64,000 bases of DNA from assembly GCF_902859695.1 (NCBI RefSeq), contig NZ_CADIJL010000019.1, positions 1 to 64,000 of the forward strand, read 5' to 3'. Under the pieces are notes generated by a model. That model was not told the DNA's origin, made no database searches, and worked only from the letters and a program-made list of their open reading frames with translations. Positions 28,581 through 37,574 of this stretch are shown here, one piece after another (positions within the stretch are counted from its first letter, which is position 1; every line of letters begins with the position of its first letter). Both the position numbers and the translations under genes were made by a program. This DNA comes from Achromobacter ruhlandii. Its GTDB lineage: Bacteria; Pseudomonadota; Gammaproteobacteria; Burkholderiales; Burkholderiaceae_B.

Positions 28581-31500
28581 TCCTTGCCCTCCTGGCCACC
28601 GTTGGGTTGTGCGGGAGCGTCCGGCGGGGTCTGCCCCGCGGCCGCCTTCTTGGCCGCCTGCTCTTCCTCGAAGGCGCGCAGCTCGGCGCCCAGCAGGCGC
28701 GGCTTGGTCTTGAACAGGCCCAGCACCACCACGAAGAAGGTCGGCACGAAAATCACCGCGAACGGCGTGGCGGCCAGCATGCCACCCAGCACGCCCAGGC
28801 CCACCGCGCGCTGGCTGGCGGCGCCGGCGCCGGTGGCCATGGCCAGCGGCACCACGCCCAGGATGAAGGCCAGCGAGGTCATCAGGATCGGCCGGAACCG
28901 CAGGCGCGCGGCTTCCACCGCCGCTTCATATAGCCCCATGCCGCGCGCGTACTGGTCCTTGGCGAATTCCACGATCAGGATGGCGTTCTTGGCCGCCAGC
29001 CCGATCACGGTCACCATGCCCACCTGGAAGTACACGTCGTTGGACATGCCCAGCGCGCTGACCAGCGCCACCGCGCCCAGCATGCCCAGCGGCACCACCA
29101 GCATCACGGAGATCGGAATGGCCCAGCTTTCGTACAGCGCGGCCAGCACCAGGAACACCACCAGCAGCGACAGGCCCATCAGGATCGGGGCCTGGTTGCC
29201 GGCCTGGCGTTCCTGGTAGGACAGCCCGGTCCACTCGTAGCCGAAGCCCTGCGGCAACTGGCCCACCAGCTTCTGCATTTCCTCCATGGCCTGGCCGGTG
29301 GTGTAACCGGCCGCGGCGCTGCCGCCGATCCGCATCGATTCGTAGCTGTTGTAGCGCACCACCTGCACCGGGCCTTGCGACCACTTGGCGGTGACGAACG
29401 ACGACAGCGGCACCATGCCACCCTGGGTGTTGCGGGCGTTCAGCTTGAGCACGTCGGACAGCTGCATGCGGTACGGCGCATCCGCCTGCACCCAGATGTT
29501 CTGCATCCGGCCCAGGTTGGGGAACTTGCTCAGGTAGGCTGAACCGACGGCGGTGGAGATCAGCGAGGCGGCCTCGTCGAAATTCACCCCCAGCGCGGCG
29601 GCCTTGTCGCGGTCGATGTCCAACGTCAGTTGCGTGCCGGCCGACAGGCCGGTGATGCGCACCTGCGACAGCACCGGGCTCTTCATGGCCATGCCCATCA
29701 GTTGCCCGGTGGCCGCGGCCAGCGCCTCGGTGCCGGCCGCGCCGCGGTCCTGCAGGCGCAGGTCGAAACCGGTGGCGTTGCCCAGCGACGAGATGGCTGG
29801 CGGCACGAGCGTGAACACCTGGGCGTCGTGGATGCCCATGAGCTGCTTCTGGAATGCATTGAACGCAATCGCGCCGGCCGAATCGCCCTTGCCCTTGCGG
29901 TCCTTGAAGTCCTTGAGCGTGGTGAAAGCGATGGCCGCGTTCAGGCCGTTACCGTTGAAGCTGAAGCCCTGCACGGTAATGATGTTCTCGACCGCGGGGA
30001 TCTGGCGGAAATAGGCCTCGACCTCCTCGATCACCTCCACCGTGCGGTTGGCGCTGGCGCCCGTGGGCAGCTCGATGTTGCTGATGACGTAGCCCTGGTC
30101 TTCTTCCGGCAGGAACGAAGACGGCAGGCGCAGGTACAGCCAGCCCAGCAGGATCACCAGCACCAGGAACGCCAGCATCATGCGGCCGCCCTTGTGCAAA
30201 ATGCGCGAGACCCAGTTCTGGTAGCCATGCGTGGTGGCGTCGAACTTGCGGTTGAACCAGCCGAAGAAGCCCTTTTTGTCGTTGTGGTGTCCCTTGGGCA
30301 CCGGCTTGAGGATGGTCGCGCACAGCGCCGGCGTGAAGGTCAGCGCCAGCAGCGCCGAGAAGAAGATCGACACGGCCATGGCCACCGAGAACTGGCGGTA
30401 GATCACGCCCACCGACCCGCTCATGAAGGCCAGCGGCAGGAACACCGTCACCAGCACCAGCGTGATGCCGATGATGGCGCCGCTGATCTGCGGCATGGCC
30501 TTCTTGGTGGCTTCCTTGGGCGGCAGGCCTTCGGTCGCCATGATCCGCTCGACGTTCTCGACCACCACGATGGCGTCGTCCACCAGAATACCGATGGCCA
30601 GCACCATGGCGAACATGGTCAGCACGTTGATCGAGAAGCCCAGCCCCAGCATGACCGCGAACGACCCCAGCATGGCCACCGGCACCACCAGCGCCGGGAT
30701 CAGGGTATATCGCACGTTCTGCAGGAACAGGTACATCACCAGGAACACCAGCACCATGGCTTCGGCCAGGGTGTGCAGCACCTGCTCGATCGAGACCTTG
30801 ACGTACGGCGCGGTGTCGTAGGGGATGGCGTAGGTGATGTTGCCGGGGAAGTACTTGGACAGCTGATCCATCTGCTGACGCACGCCCTGGGCGGTGGCCA
30901 GCGCGTTGGCGTCAGGCGACAGCACGATGGCGAAGGCCGCCGTCGGCTTGCCGTTCAGGCGCGCGCCGAACTGGTAGTTGTCGGCGCCGACCTCGATGCG
31001 GGCGACGTCGCGCAGCAGCACCTTGGAGCCGTCGGTGTTGGCGCGCAGCACGATCTTGCCGAAACCTTCCACCGTGCTGAGCTGGCCGTTGGCCACCACC
31101 GTGGCGGTGATGCGCTGCGAGTCGGGGTTGGGCGGCGCGCCGATGCTGCCGCCGGACACCAGCACGTTCTGCGACGAGATGGCCTGGTTGACCTCGGCCA
31201 TGCTCAGGCTGAAGCCCACCAGCTTGGCCGGATCGACCCAGATGCGCATGGCGCGCGGCGCCGCGAACAGCTGGAACTGGCCCACGCCCGACACCCGCGA
31301 CACCGGGTTCTGGACGTTGCGGGTGATGTAGTCGGCCAGCGCCGTCTGGTCGAGCGAGCCGTCGGTGGACGACAGCGTCACGATCATCAGGAAGCCGGTG
31401 CTGGTCTGCTCGTACTTCAGGCCCTGCTGCTGCACGGCGGCGGGCAACTGGGCGATCACGTTGGACACGCGGTTCTGCACGTCCACCTGCGCCAGGTCGG

Positions 31501-31798
31501 GATCGCGCCCGGGCGCGAAGGTGGCGGTGATGGTCGAGGTGCCGTAGGAATCGCTGACCGACTCGTAGTAGATCAGGCCCTTGGCGCCGTTGAGCTTGTC
31601 CTCGATGATACTGGTGACCGATTCGGCCACTTCCTTGGCCGACGCGCCCGGATAGGTCGCGGTGATGGTGATGGCCGGCGGCGCCACGTCGGGGTACTGC
31701 GACACCGGCATGTTCGGGATGGCCAGTATCCCCGCCAACAGGATGAACAGGGCGACTACCCAGGCGAAGATTGGTCGATCAATGAAAAATTGCGGCAT
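28577..31798 (-). CDS. mexB: RND multidrug efflux transporter (MexB/AcrB/AxyB type)
   Basis: The proton-driven inner-membrane pump subunit. The 1073 residues follow the HAE-1 pattern: FIDRPIFAWV start, two large periplasmic loops, 12 helices and the proton-relay Asp pair in GILVDDAIVVVENVER (about 400-415). It is ~27 residues longer than E. coli AcrB because of a charged, Ala/Pro-rich cytoplasmic tail. Substrates are expected to be hydrophobic drugs, as for close relatives; the sequence does not define them. Confidence 0.95.
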   Translation of the reverse strand: MPQFFIDRPIFAWVVALFILLAGILAIPNMPVSQYPDVAPPAITITATYPGASAKEVAESVTSIIEDKLNGAKGLIYYESVSDSYGTSTITATFAPGRDPDLAQVDVQNRVSNVIAQLPAAVQQQGLKYEQTSTGFLMIVTLSSTDGSLDQTALADYITRNVQNPVSRVSGVGQFQLFAAPRAMRIWVDPAKLVGFSLSMAEVNQAISSQNVLVSGGSIGAPPNPDSQRITATVVANGQLSTVEGFGKIVLRANTDGSKVLLRDVARIEVGADNYQFGARLNGKPTAAFAIVLSPDANALATAQGVRQQMDQLSKYFPGNITYAIPYDTAPYVKVSIEQVLHTLAEAMVLVFLVMYLFLQNVRYTLIPALVVPVAMLGSFAVMLGLGFSINVLTMFAMVLAIGILVDDAIVVVENVERIMATEGLPPKEATKKAMPQISGAIIGITLVLVTVFLPLAFMSGSVGVIYRQFSVAMAVSIFFSALLALTFTPALCATILKPVPKGHHNDKKGFFGWFNRKFDATTHGYQNWVSRILHKGGRMMLAFLVLVILLGWLYLRLPSSFLPEEDQGYVISNIELPTGASANRTVEVIEEVEAYFRQIPAVENIITVQGFSFNGNGLNAAIAFTTLKDFKDRKGKGDSAGAIAFNAFQKQLMGIHDAQVFTLVPPAISSLGNATGFDLRLQDRGAAGTEALAAATGQLMGMAMKSPVLSQVRITGLSAGTQLTLDIDRDKAAALGVNFDEAASLISTAVGSAYLSKFPNLGRMQNIWVQADAPYRMQLSDVLKLNARNTQGGMVPLSSFVTAKWSQGPVQVVRYNSYESMRIGGSAAAGYTTGQAMEEMQKLVGQLPQGFGYEWTGLSYQERQAGNQAPILMGLSLLVVFLVLAALYESWAIPISVMLVVPLGMLGAVALVSALGMSNDVYFQVGMVTVIGLAAKNAILIVEFAKDQYARGMGLYEAAVEAARLRFRPILMTSLAFILGVVPLAMATGAGAASQRAVGLGVLGGMLAATPFAVIFVPTFFVVVLGLFKTKPRLLGAELRAFEEEQAAKKAAAGQTPPDAPAQPNGGQEGKE

Positions 31799-31861
31799 GT
31801 GGGCTGACTCTGAAAGCGATGCTCACCAAAGAGGAACGCAGCGCGTTGCGCTGCGAGCCGC

Positions 31862-33106
31862 TTACGATTTCTGCGGGGCCTGTTGCGCCGGCTGGGCCGG
31901 CTTGGCGCCCGGATCCGCGGGCTTGGCGCCGGGCTGCGCCGGCTGCCCGCCCGCGGCGGGCGCGCCGCCCGCCTTGTTCCAGGGGCTGGCCTGCACCGGC
32001 GCGCCGGGTCGGATCTTCTGGAAGCCTTCGACCACGACCACGTCGCCAGCCTTCAGGCCGCTGGTGATGATCCAGTCGTTCTTGATGGCCCCGCCGGTGG
32101 TGACGGGCAACTGTTCGATCTTGTTGTCCTTGACCAGCATCAGGCTCTGCGAACCGTCGGCCGTGCGCTGCAGGGCCTGCTGCGGCACCAGCAGGGCCTG
32201 GTCGTCCACGCCCTGCTCCAGGCGCACGCGCACGTACATGCCGGGCAGCAGGATGCCGTCGGGGTTCGGCACCTCGGCGCGCAGGTTGACCTGACCGGTG
32301 CTGGGATCGACGGTGATGCCGGTGAACAGCAGCTTGCCGGGGCGGTCGTACTCGGTGCCGTCCTCGAGCACCACGGTGGCGCGCGCGGCGTCCTTGCCCA
32401 CCTGCTGCAGCTTGCCGCTGGCGAAGGCGCGGCGCAATGCGGCGAGGTCGGAGGTGGACTGGGTGAAGTCGACGTAGATCGGGTCGAGCTGCTGCACGGT
32501 GGCCATCTGCGTGGCCGAGGTGGCCTCGACCAGCGCGCCTTCGGTCACCAGCGGCTTGCCGATGCGCCCCGTGATGGGCGAAACGACGTCGGTGTAGCCG
32601 AGGTTGATCGAGGCGTTGTCCTGCGTCGCCTTGGCGGCGGCCACGGTGGCCTCGGCCTGGCGGTACGCCGCCACGGCGTTGTCGTATTCCTGCTTGCTGA
32701 CGGCGTTGGCCTTGACCAGCGGCGCGTAGCGATCGGCCAGCAGCTTGGCGCTGAACAGATTGGCCTGCGCCTGCTTGAGCTGCGCGGTGGCCTGGTCGTA
32801 GGCGGCCTTGTAGGGCGCCGGATCGATCTTGAACAGCAGCTGGTTTTCCTTGACGTCACCCCCTTGCTCGAAGGTGATCTTCTGCACGATGCCGGTGACC
32901 CGCGAGCGGATCTGGGCGTCGCGCACCGCGTCGACGCGGCCGGGCAGTTCGGAAACGATGGGGGTGCGCTGCGGCTGCACCGTGATGACGCTGACCTGGG
33001 GCATGCCAGGGTTCATTTGCGGTTTTTCACCGCAGCCCGCCAACAACAGCGCGAGGACACCACCGGAAAGAGCCAGACCTGAGACACGTTTAGGCGAAAA
33101 CCGCAT
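31862..33106 (-). CDS. mexA: RND efflux periplasmic adaptor lipoprotein (MexA/AxyA type)
   Basis: The membrane-fusion subunit that links MexB to OprM. The 414-residue protein has a lipoprotein signal (LLLAGC, lipidated Cys about 25), the barrel and lipoyl halves (PGRVDAVRDAQIRSRVTGIV; VSPITGRIGKPLVTEG), a coiled-coil hairpin between and a 45-residue tail of Pro/Ala/Gly repeats (GAKPADPGAKPAQPAQQ). The frame is open to 33238; the ATG at 33104-33106 follows a G-rich site and starts the signal peptide. First gene of the operon; 63 bases separate it from mexB. Confidence 0.94.
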   Translation of the reverse strand: MRFSPKRVSGLALSGGVLALLLAGCGEKPQMNPGMPQVSVITVQPQRTPIVSELPGRVDAVRDAQIRSRVTGIVQKITFEQGGDVKENQLLFKIDPAPYKAAYDQATAQLKQAQANLFSAKLLADRYAPLVKANAVSKQEYDNAVAAYRQAEATVAAAKATQDNASINLGYTDVVSPITGRIGKPLVTEGALVEATSATQMATVQQLDPIYVDFTQSTSDLAALRRAFASGKLQQVGKDAARATVVLEDGTEYDRPGKLLFTGITVDPSTGQVNLRAEVPNPDGILLPGMYVRVRLEQGVDDQALLVPQQALQRTADGSQSLMLVKDNKIEQLPVTTGGAIKNDWIITSGLKAGDVVVVEGFQKIRPGAPVQASPWNKAGGAPAAGGQPAQPGAKPADPGAKPAQPAQQAPQKS

Positions 33107-33228
33107 TGAAACCCCCGCGAAGTTAACCGCGTCAAGCGACCGCAACAATGTAACGGCGTCTGCCGACTGCCGAGTCCGGTTGCCGAAGGGCGGTCGCGGG
33201 CTTGCGCGGCCGTGTCCGACCGCCGTAT

Positions 33229-33257
33229 TTGACCGCAATAAACGTTTGCGATCAAAG
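33229..33257. promoter_or_regulatory. Inverted repeat upstream of mexA, candidate operator
   Basis: Arms TTTGACCGCAAT (33229-33240) and TTTGCGATCAAA (33246-33257) are inverted copies matching at 10 of 12 positions with a 5-base spacer. The site lies about 125-150 bases before mexA in a gap that holds no gene. It may bind a TetR-type or other dimeric regulator of the pump. Confidence 0.5.
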
Positions 33258-33377
33258 CAACACCCTGCGCCCCGCCAATGACACGTGAATAGCCCGTTAA
33301 TGTAACTCAGTTATTGGGGAAATCACGGATTTTCACGGGCTCGCGCGGCGTTGCGGAGGGGAAGAAAACAACGCCGA

Positions 33378-33839
33378 TCAGACGTCGGCCACTTCTTGCA
33401 GGTTGCCCAGGAACACATAGCCCACGCCGTGCACGGTATGCAGCGGCAGGCGCCCGCCCGCCTGGCGCACCTTGCGCCGCAGGCGGCAGATCGCCACGTT
33501 CAGCGCACGCAGATTGGTGCTCTGGCGCGGCAGCATCAGTTCCTCACGCAGCAGCGCCAGTTCTTCGCGCAGCAGTTCCTTGCGCGGGTTGCGCAGCAGG
33601 CACTGGAAGCAGGCGCGCTCGACTTCGGTCAGGTCCAGCCGGGTGCCCTGTGGCGTCAGCAGGGTCCAGCCATGGTAGAGCAGGCTCCACCAGCCATCCA
33701 GGCGCACCGGGAAGGGTCCGCCGGCCCGCTCGGCGGTTGCGGCCACCTGGGGATCGCCCGGCGGCATCGTCGCGGCGGCGGGTCCGGACGGCGTGGATTG
33801 CGGGGCGGACGGGGCGGAATACGGGGCGGGCTGGCTCAT
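33378..33839 (-). CDS. Stand-alone OmpR/PhoB-type winged-helix regulator without receiver domain
   Basis: The 153-residue protein has a Pro/Ala/Ser-rich, probably disordered N-terminus (1-40), then a trans_reg_C-type DNA-binding domain: LTEVERACFQCLLRNPRKEL, LREEL, NLRALNVAICRLRRKVRQ and LHTVHGVGYVFLG. No receiver domain or phospho-acceptor Asp is encoded here or next to it, nor a histidine kinase. GGAGA precedes the ATG. It lies just upstream of the efflux operon on the same strand and might regulate it, which is inference from position only. Confidence 0.85.
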   Translation of the reverse strand: MSQPAPYSAPSAPQSTPSGPAAATMPPGDPQVAATAERAGGPFPVRLDGWWSLLYHGWTLLTPQGTRLDLTEVERACFQCLLRNPRKELLREELALLREELMLPRQSTNLRALNVAICRLRRKVRQAGGRLPLHTVHGVGYVFLGNLQEVADV

Positions 33840-33855
33840 GCGGTGTCTCCATCGG

Positions 33856-33885
33856 GCCGGGCCACCGGAATGACGGTGGCCCGGC
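33856..33885 (-). promoter_or_regulatory. Perfect 12-bp hairpin before the winged-helix gene
   Basis: Arms GCCGGGCCACCG and its exact complement enclose a six-base loop and end 16 bases before the start codon, next to the GGAGA ribosome-binding site. No T-run follows, so it looks like a translational or stability element in the leader, or a weak terminator after the patatin gene. Confidence 0.5.
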
Positions 33886-33990
33886 GCCGAAACAAGGTTT
33901 CAAGTCTTGCCGAAAGACTACCGTTCTTGACGCCGTTATGCGGCGCCCCGCCCCGGGAATCAGACACGTCCTAGTCAATCCGTGCCTGGA

Positions 33991-35187
33991 TCAAGACGTA
34001 TGCGTGCCGTTGCGATGGATGTCGTGCGTGACAAAACAACTGTCCTGGGTGGGACGCGCCAGGATGCCGGGCTTGGCCAGCGTCTGGCGGATATCGGCCA
34101 GGCCCGATTCCCAGTGCTCGCGCATGGCCTCGGTGCCGAATTCATAGTCCTTGGAGAAACGCTCGCGATGCTTGGACTCGTAGATCAGGTTGATGATGTT
34201 AGTGGCCGGCGTCTTGGCCAGACGACGGATCTCGGCCAGCTCGGGCGCGCCGCGTTCCTTTTCGGGCAGGCGCTCGAGCAGTTGCTGCAAGCCATGGCGC
34301 AGCTTCAGCACCCGCCGCAGCTGGTCCGTGACCATGCGGGTCCGGCTGGAATACTGGATGTCCTTCTGGCGCTCGGCCACCTCTTCGAGCGTGGTCGGCA
34401 GGCCGCCCCGGGCGGGCCACAGGTCCACCTGGAACGCCAGCGTGTCGCGCATGGTGTCGCTGGTCAGCACCTGGGCCAGCGGCGTGTTGGAGACCACGCC
34501 GCCATCCCAGTAATGCTCGCCGTCGATCTCGACCGACGGGAAACCGGGCGGCAAGGCGCCCGAGGCCATGATGTGCTCGGGGCCGAGTGTATGCGTCCGG
34601 CTGTCGAAATAGGCGAAGTTGCCGCTGCGCACGTTGACCACGCCGAAGCTGGCGCGCACCGCGCCCGAATTGAGCAGGTCGAAATCGATGTACTGGCGCA
34701 GCGTCGCGGCCAGCGGCGTGGTGTCGTAGAAACTGGTGGAGGCCGCGCCCTTGCCATGCATCCAGTACGGCGGCGGGAAGCGCGGCTTGAAGAAACCCGG
34801 CTGGCCCGAGAACAGCGCCTGGAAGGCCGACAGCTGGCCATTCATGGCCGGCGAGCCGAAACCGAATGGAATCCCCTCGAACATGCCGGCCAGGGTGTCG
34901 CCCCAGGGCACCGAGGCGAACCCCGCCGGCCGGCAGATGCTTTCCCAGAACCCGCGCAACCGCTCGACCCGCTCGTCCTCGGGCGAGCCGGCGATGATGG
35001 CCGCGTTGATCGATCCGATGGAGATGCCGGAAATCCAGTTGGGTCGGATCCCCGCCTCGTGCAGCCCCTGGTACACCCCGGCCTGGTAGGATCCCAGGGC
35101 GCCCCCGCCCTGCAGCACCAGGGCCACGGTTTCATAGGACGGCGTCGCGCCGGTGTCGGGGGATGCGGCCTTGCGGCGAGTACTCAT
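33991..35187 (-). CDS. Patatin-like phospholipase
   Basis: A Ser-Asp dyad lipid acyl hydrolase. The 398-residue protein has the oxyanion motif LQGGGALGSYQ (25-35), the nucleophile in GISIG (Ser56) and the DGG motif with Asp228 (YWDGGVVS). A ~110-residue helical C-terminal region (KDIQYSSRTRMVTDQLRRVL onward) follows, as in the DUF3734-containing bacterial patatins. No signal peptide; cytoplasmic. In beta-proteobacteria this type often neighbours 3-hydroxybutyrate dehydrogenase, which is not seen here. Confidence 0.92.
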   Translation of the reverse strand: MSTRRKAASPDTGATPSYETVALVLQGGGALGSYQAGVYQGLHEAGIRPNWISGISIGSINAAIIAGSPEDERVERLRGFWESICRPAGFASVPWGDTLAGMFEGIPFGFGSPAMNGQLSAFQALFSGQPGFFKPRFPPPYWMHGKGAASTSFYDTTPLAATLRQYIDFDLLNSGAVRASFGVVNVRSGNFAYFDSRTHTLGPEHIMASGALPPGFPSVEIDGEHYWDGGVVSNTPLAQVLTSDTMRDTLAFQVDLWPARGGLPTTLEEVAERQKDIQYSSRTRMVTDQLRRVLKLRHGLQQLLERLPEKERGAPELAEIRRLAKTPATNIINLIYESKHRERFSKDYEFGTEAMREHWESGLADIRQTLAKPGILARPTQDSCFVTHDIHRNGTHTS

Positions 35188-35206
35188 GCGGCGGTTCCTT
35201 GGGATA

Positions 35207-35803
35207 CTAGGGCTTGGTCTTGTCCGGCCCCTGCGGCGCGGCCACGCCGGCGCGGAACGGATACTTGGCGAAGATGTCGGCCACGGCCTTGTCGATGCTC
35301 TGCGGCGAGGTCGCCATTTCGGGGTTCCGTACCTCGCCGACGGCCACGCCTTCCCACACCATCTGCTTGCGGCGCGCGTCCACCAAATCGATGTTGAGGG
35401 TGCCTTCGGTGTACTGGTAGACGGTGTCGCCCCAGCCGTAGCCGGGCCAGCCGCCGTAGAAGCCGGCGCGGTAGCCGTAGTACGGCCCCATGGCCGGCGG
35501 CGCCTCGGTCACCTGGGTCTTTTGCTGCAGCTTGCCATTGAAATTGACCAGCAGGTCGGGATTGGCGGCGTCGTAGACATAGCCGCGCATTTCCATCTGG
35601 CCACGGGTGGCGTCCTTGAGCCGCTCGGTCAGCAGGGTGCTGTAGCCCGCCTTGTCGGTGCCCAACGGCGACATGTAGCCAAAGGTGCGGTACCGCGAGA
35701 AGTCGGCCTGGCGATCGTAGTCGCCCTTGACGGTGGGTCCGGAGGCGCAGGCCGCCAACAGTGTCGCCATGGAACCCGATGCCAGCATTTTCAGCGCTTT
35801 CAT
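35207..35803 (-). CDS. DUF4136-family lipoprotein
   Basis: A 198-residue predicted lipoprotein with signal peptide and lipobox LLAAC (Cys about 19). The body fits DUF4136: YDRQADFSRYRTFGY near the start, a Gly/Tyr-rich centre (YYGYRAGFYGGWPGYGWG) and LNIDLVDARRKQMVWEGVAVG toward the end. Function of the family is unknown. The ATG at 35801-35803 follows GGAG; an upstream Met is 4 codons away. It precedes the patatin gene by 19 bases and is probably co-transcribed. A 7-bp GC hairpin (35822-35840) lies in its leader. Confidence 0.85.
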   Translation of the reverse strand: MKALKMLASGSMATLLAACASGPTVKGDYDRQADFSRYRTFGYMSPLGTDKAGYSTLLTERLKDATRGQMEMRGYVYDAANPDLLVNFNGKLQQKTQVTEAPPAMGPYYGYRAGFYGGWPGYGWGDTVYQYTEGTLNIDLVDARRKQMVWEGVAVGEVRNPEMATSPQSIDKAVADIFAKYPFRAGVAAPQGPDKTKP

Positions 35804-36002
35804 GTCGATCTCCAAGAAGGCGGGGCCGCGAGCCGGCCCCCGATGTCAACATCCATCAACACACCCTGAGCGCATTCATAGTGCCGCGAAGCGGATAAAG
35901 TTTCAACAGCATCTCATTCTCATCGGATATATCTCAAAGGACGGCGGACCTGGCTCCATTACACTCGGGGTTGCTTCCAGACCCTGACCACACCTGATAC
36001 CG

Positions 36003-36797
36003 ATGTTGGAACTCGACGGCTCGATTTGGTTTCGTTCCGGCGCCCAGAACTGGGGCGGCAGGAACCGCATAGACCTGCTGGCGCAGATCGACGCCACCGG
36101 CTCGATCACGGCCGCCGCGCGCGCGGTTGGCATGAGCTACAAGGGCGCCTGGGATGCCATCGACGCCATGAACAACCTGGCCGGCGAACCGCTGGTGCTG
36201 CGGGCGGCCGGCGGCAAGGGCGGCGGCGGCACGCGCCTGACCGACCGCGCCCGCGGCCTGATCGCGACCTTCCGGGCGCTGGAAGCCGAGCACCGCAGAT
36301 TCATGGAAAACCTGGCGCGCGCCGGCCTGGATGCCAGCGGCGACATTGACCTGATGAGGCGATTCATGCTGAAAACCAGCGCGCGCAACAAGCTCATGGG
36401 CACCGTGATGGAAGTCCGTCCCGGGGCCGTCAACGACGAAATCCGGCTGCGCATCGCTGGCGGCCAGGTCATCACCGCCACCATCACGCGCGAAAGCACG
36501 CAGGAACTGGAGCTGGCTCCCGGCAAGGAAGCGCTGGCGCTGGTCAAGGCCTCGTCGGTCATCGTCGGCGCGCCAGGCGCCGGCCTGCGCCTGTCGGCCC
36601 GCAATCAGCTGGCGGGCACCATCACGGCGGTGCGCACCGGCGCGGTCAACAGCGAGATCCTGATCGGGCTGGAAGGCGGCGCCACGCTGGCCGCCATCGT
36701 CACCAACGATAGCGCGCAGGACCTGGGGTTGGGCGAAGGCGCACCCGCAGTCGCCATTTTCAAGGCATCAAGCGTGATCCTGGGCGTGCTGGACTGA
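36003..36797 (+). CDS. modE: Molybdate-responsive regulator ModE
   Basis: ModE binds molybdate and represses molybdate uptake genes. The 264 residues comprise an N-terminal winged helix (RIDLLAQIDATGSITAAARAVGMSYKGAWDAIDAMN, about 22-57) and two tandem Mop/TOBE domains (about 124-190 and 196-262), each starting SARN and ending KASSVI. The molybdate-contacting SARNKLMG and KASSVIVG motifs are present. It is convergent with modC rather than divergent from modA as in E. coli. Confidence 0.96.
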   Translation: MLELDGSIWFRSGAQNWGGRNRIDLLAQIDATGSITAAARAVGMSYKGAWDAIDAMNNLAGEPLVLRAAGGKGGGGTRLTDRARGLIATFRALEAEHRRFMENLARAGLDASGDIDLMRRFMLKTSARNKLMGTVMEVRPGAVNDEIRLRIAGGQVITATITRESTQELELAPGKEALALVKASSVIVGAPGAGLRLSARNQLAGTITAVRTGAVNSEILIGLEGGATLAAIVTNDSAQDLGLGEGAPAVAIFKASSVILGVLD

Positions 36798-36833
36798 CCG
36801 CGCGCCCACCGGGCGGACACCCGCCCCCGAGCG

Positions 36834-36852
36834 GCCGCCCTGGCGGGGCGGC
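36834..36852. terminator. GC hairpin between convergent modE and modC
   Basis: Arms GCCGCCC and GGGCGGC enclose a five-base loop in the 90-base gap. No T-run on either strand, so terminator function is a guess from position. Confidence 0.35.
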
Positions 36853-36887
36853 TATGACATCCACGCGCGGCACGCCGCCCCTGTCCG

Positions 36888-37574
36888 TCAGAGCCCGACA
36901 TCCTCATCGCGGCGGCGCACCTTGCCGTCGCGCAGCTCGAACACTTCATCGGCCAGCGCCTCGACGTCGGCCGGGTCGTGCGTGATCAGCAGCATCGGCA
37001 CGTCCAGCTGGCGCTGCAACGTATCCAGTTCCTGGCGCATCTTGCCGCGCAGTTGCGAGTCGAGCGCCGAAAATGGTTCGTCCAGCAGCAGAATCTCCGG
37101 CTTGAGCATCAGCGCGCGCGCCAGGGCCACGCGCTGCTTCTGGCCGCCCGAGATCTCGTGCGGATAGCTGCCCAGGATCGCGCCCAGCTCGAAGGCGTCG
37201 ACCCAGCGCCGCGCCTCGGCCGACACGGCCCGCCGCGGCGGATTGCGCCAGCCGCGGCGCGAGCCGAAGGCGATGTTCTGCGCCACCGTCAGATGCGGGA
37301 ACAATGCGTAGTCCTGGAACAGGTAGGCCACGCGGCGGGCCTGCGGCGCGACGCTCAGGCGCGCGTCGGAATCGAACAGCACCCGGCCGTTGATCTCGAT
37401 GCGGCCGGCGTCCGGCCGCAGCAGGCCGGCCACCGCCCGCAGCGTCAGGCTCTTGCCGGCGCCCGACGGGCCGAACAGCGCGATGCGCTTGGACTTGGAC
37501 GAGAACGCCACGTCCAGGGAAAAGTGACGCTCACCCGACACCATGTTCTTGCGTATGCGCAGATCGACGCTCAT
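36888..37574 (-). CDS. modC: Molybdate ABC transporter ATP-binding protein, short form
   Basis: ModC powers molybdate import. The 228 residues give one complete ABC domain: Walker A GPSGAGKS (about 35-42), Q-loop YLFQDYALFPHL, signature SGGQKQRVALARAL, Walker B ILLLDEP and ITHDPADVE. The C-terminal TOBE domain of E. coli ModC (352 residues) is absent, so molybdate sensing by the transporter through that domain is lost. Its ATG overlaps the modB stop (ATGA). Confidence 0.93.
   Translation of the reverse strand: MSVDLRIRKNMVSGERHFSLDVAFSSKSKRIALFGPSGAGKSLTLRAVAGLLRPDAGRIEINGRVLFDSDARLSVAPQARRVAYLFQDYALFPHLTVAQNIAFGSRRGWRNPPRRAVSAEARRWVDAFELGAILGSYPHEISGGQKQRVALARALMLKPEILLLDEPFSALDSQLRGKMRQELDTLQRQLDVPMLLITHDPADVEALADEVFELRDGKVRRRDEDVGL

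Noticed and set aside
33235-33248. A 14-base string CGCAATAAACGTTT that recurs near 49890
   Set aside because: In 64 kb a few shared 14-mers are expected by chance; the surroundings do not match.
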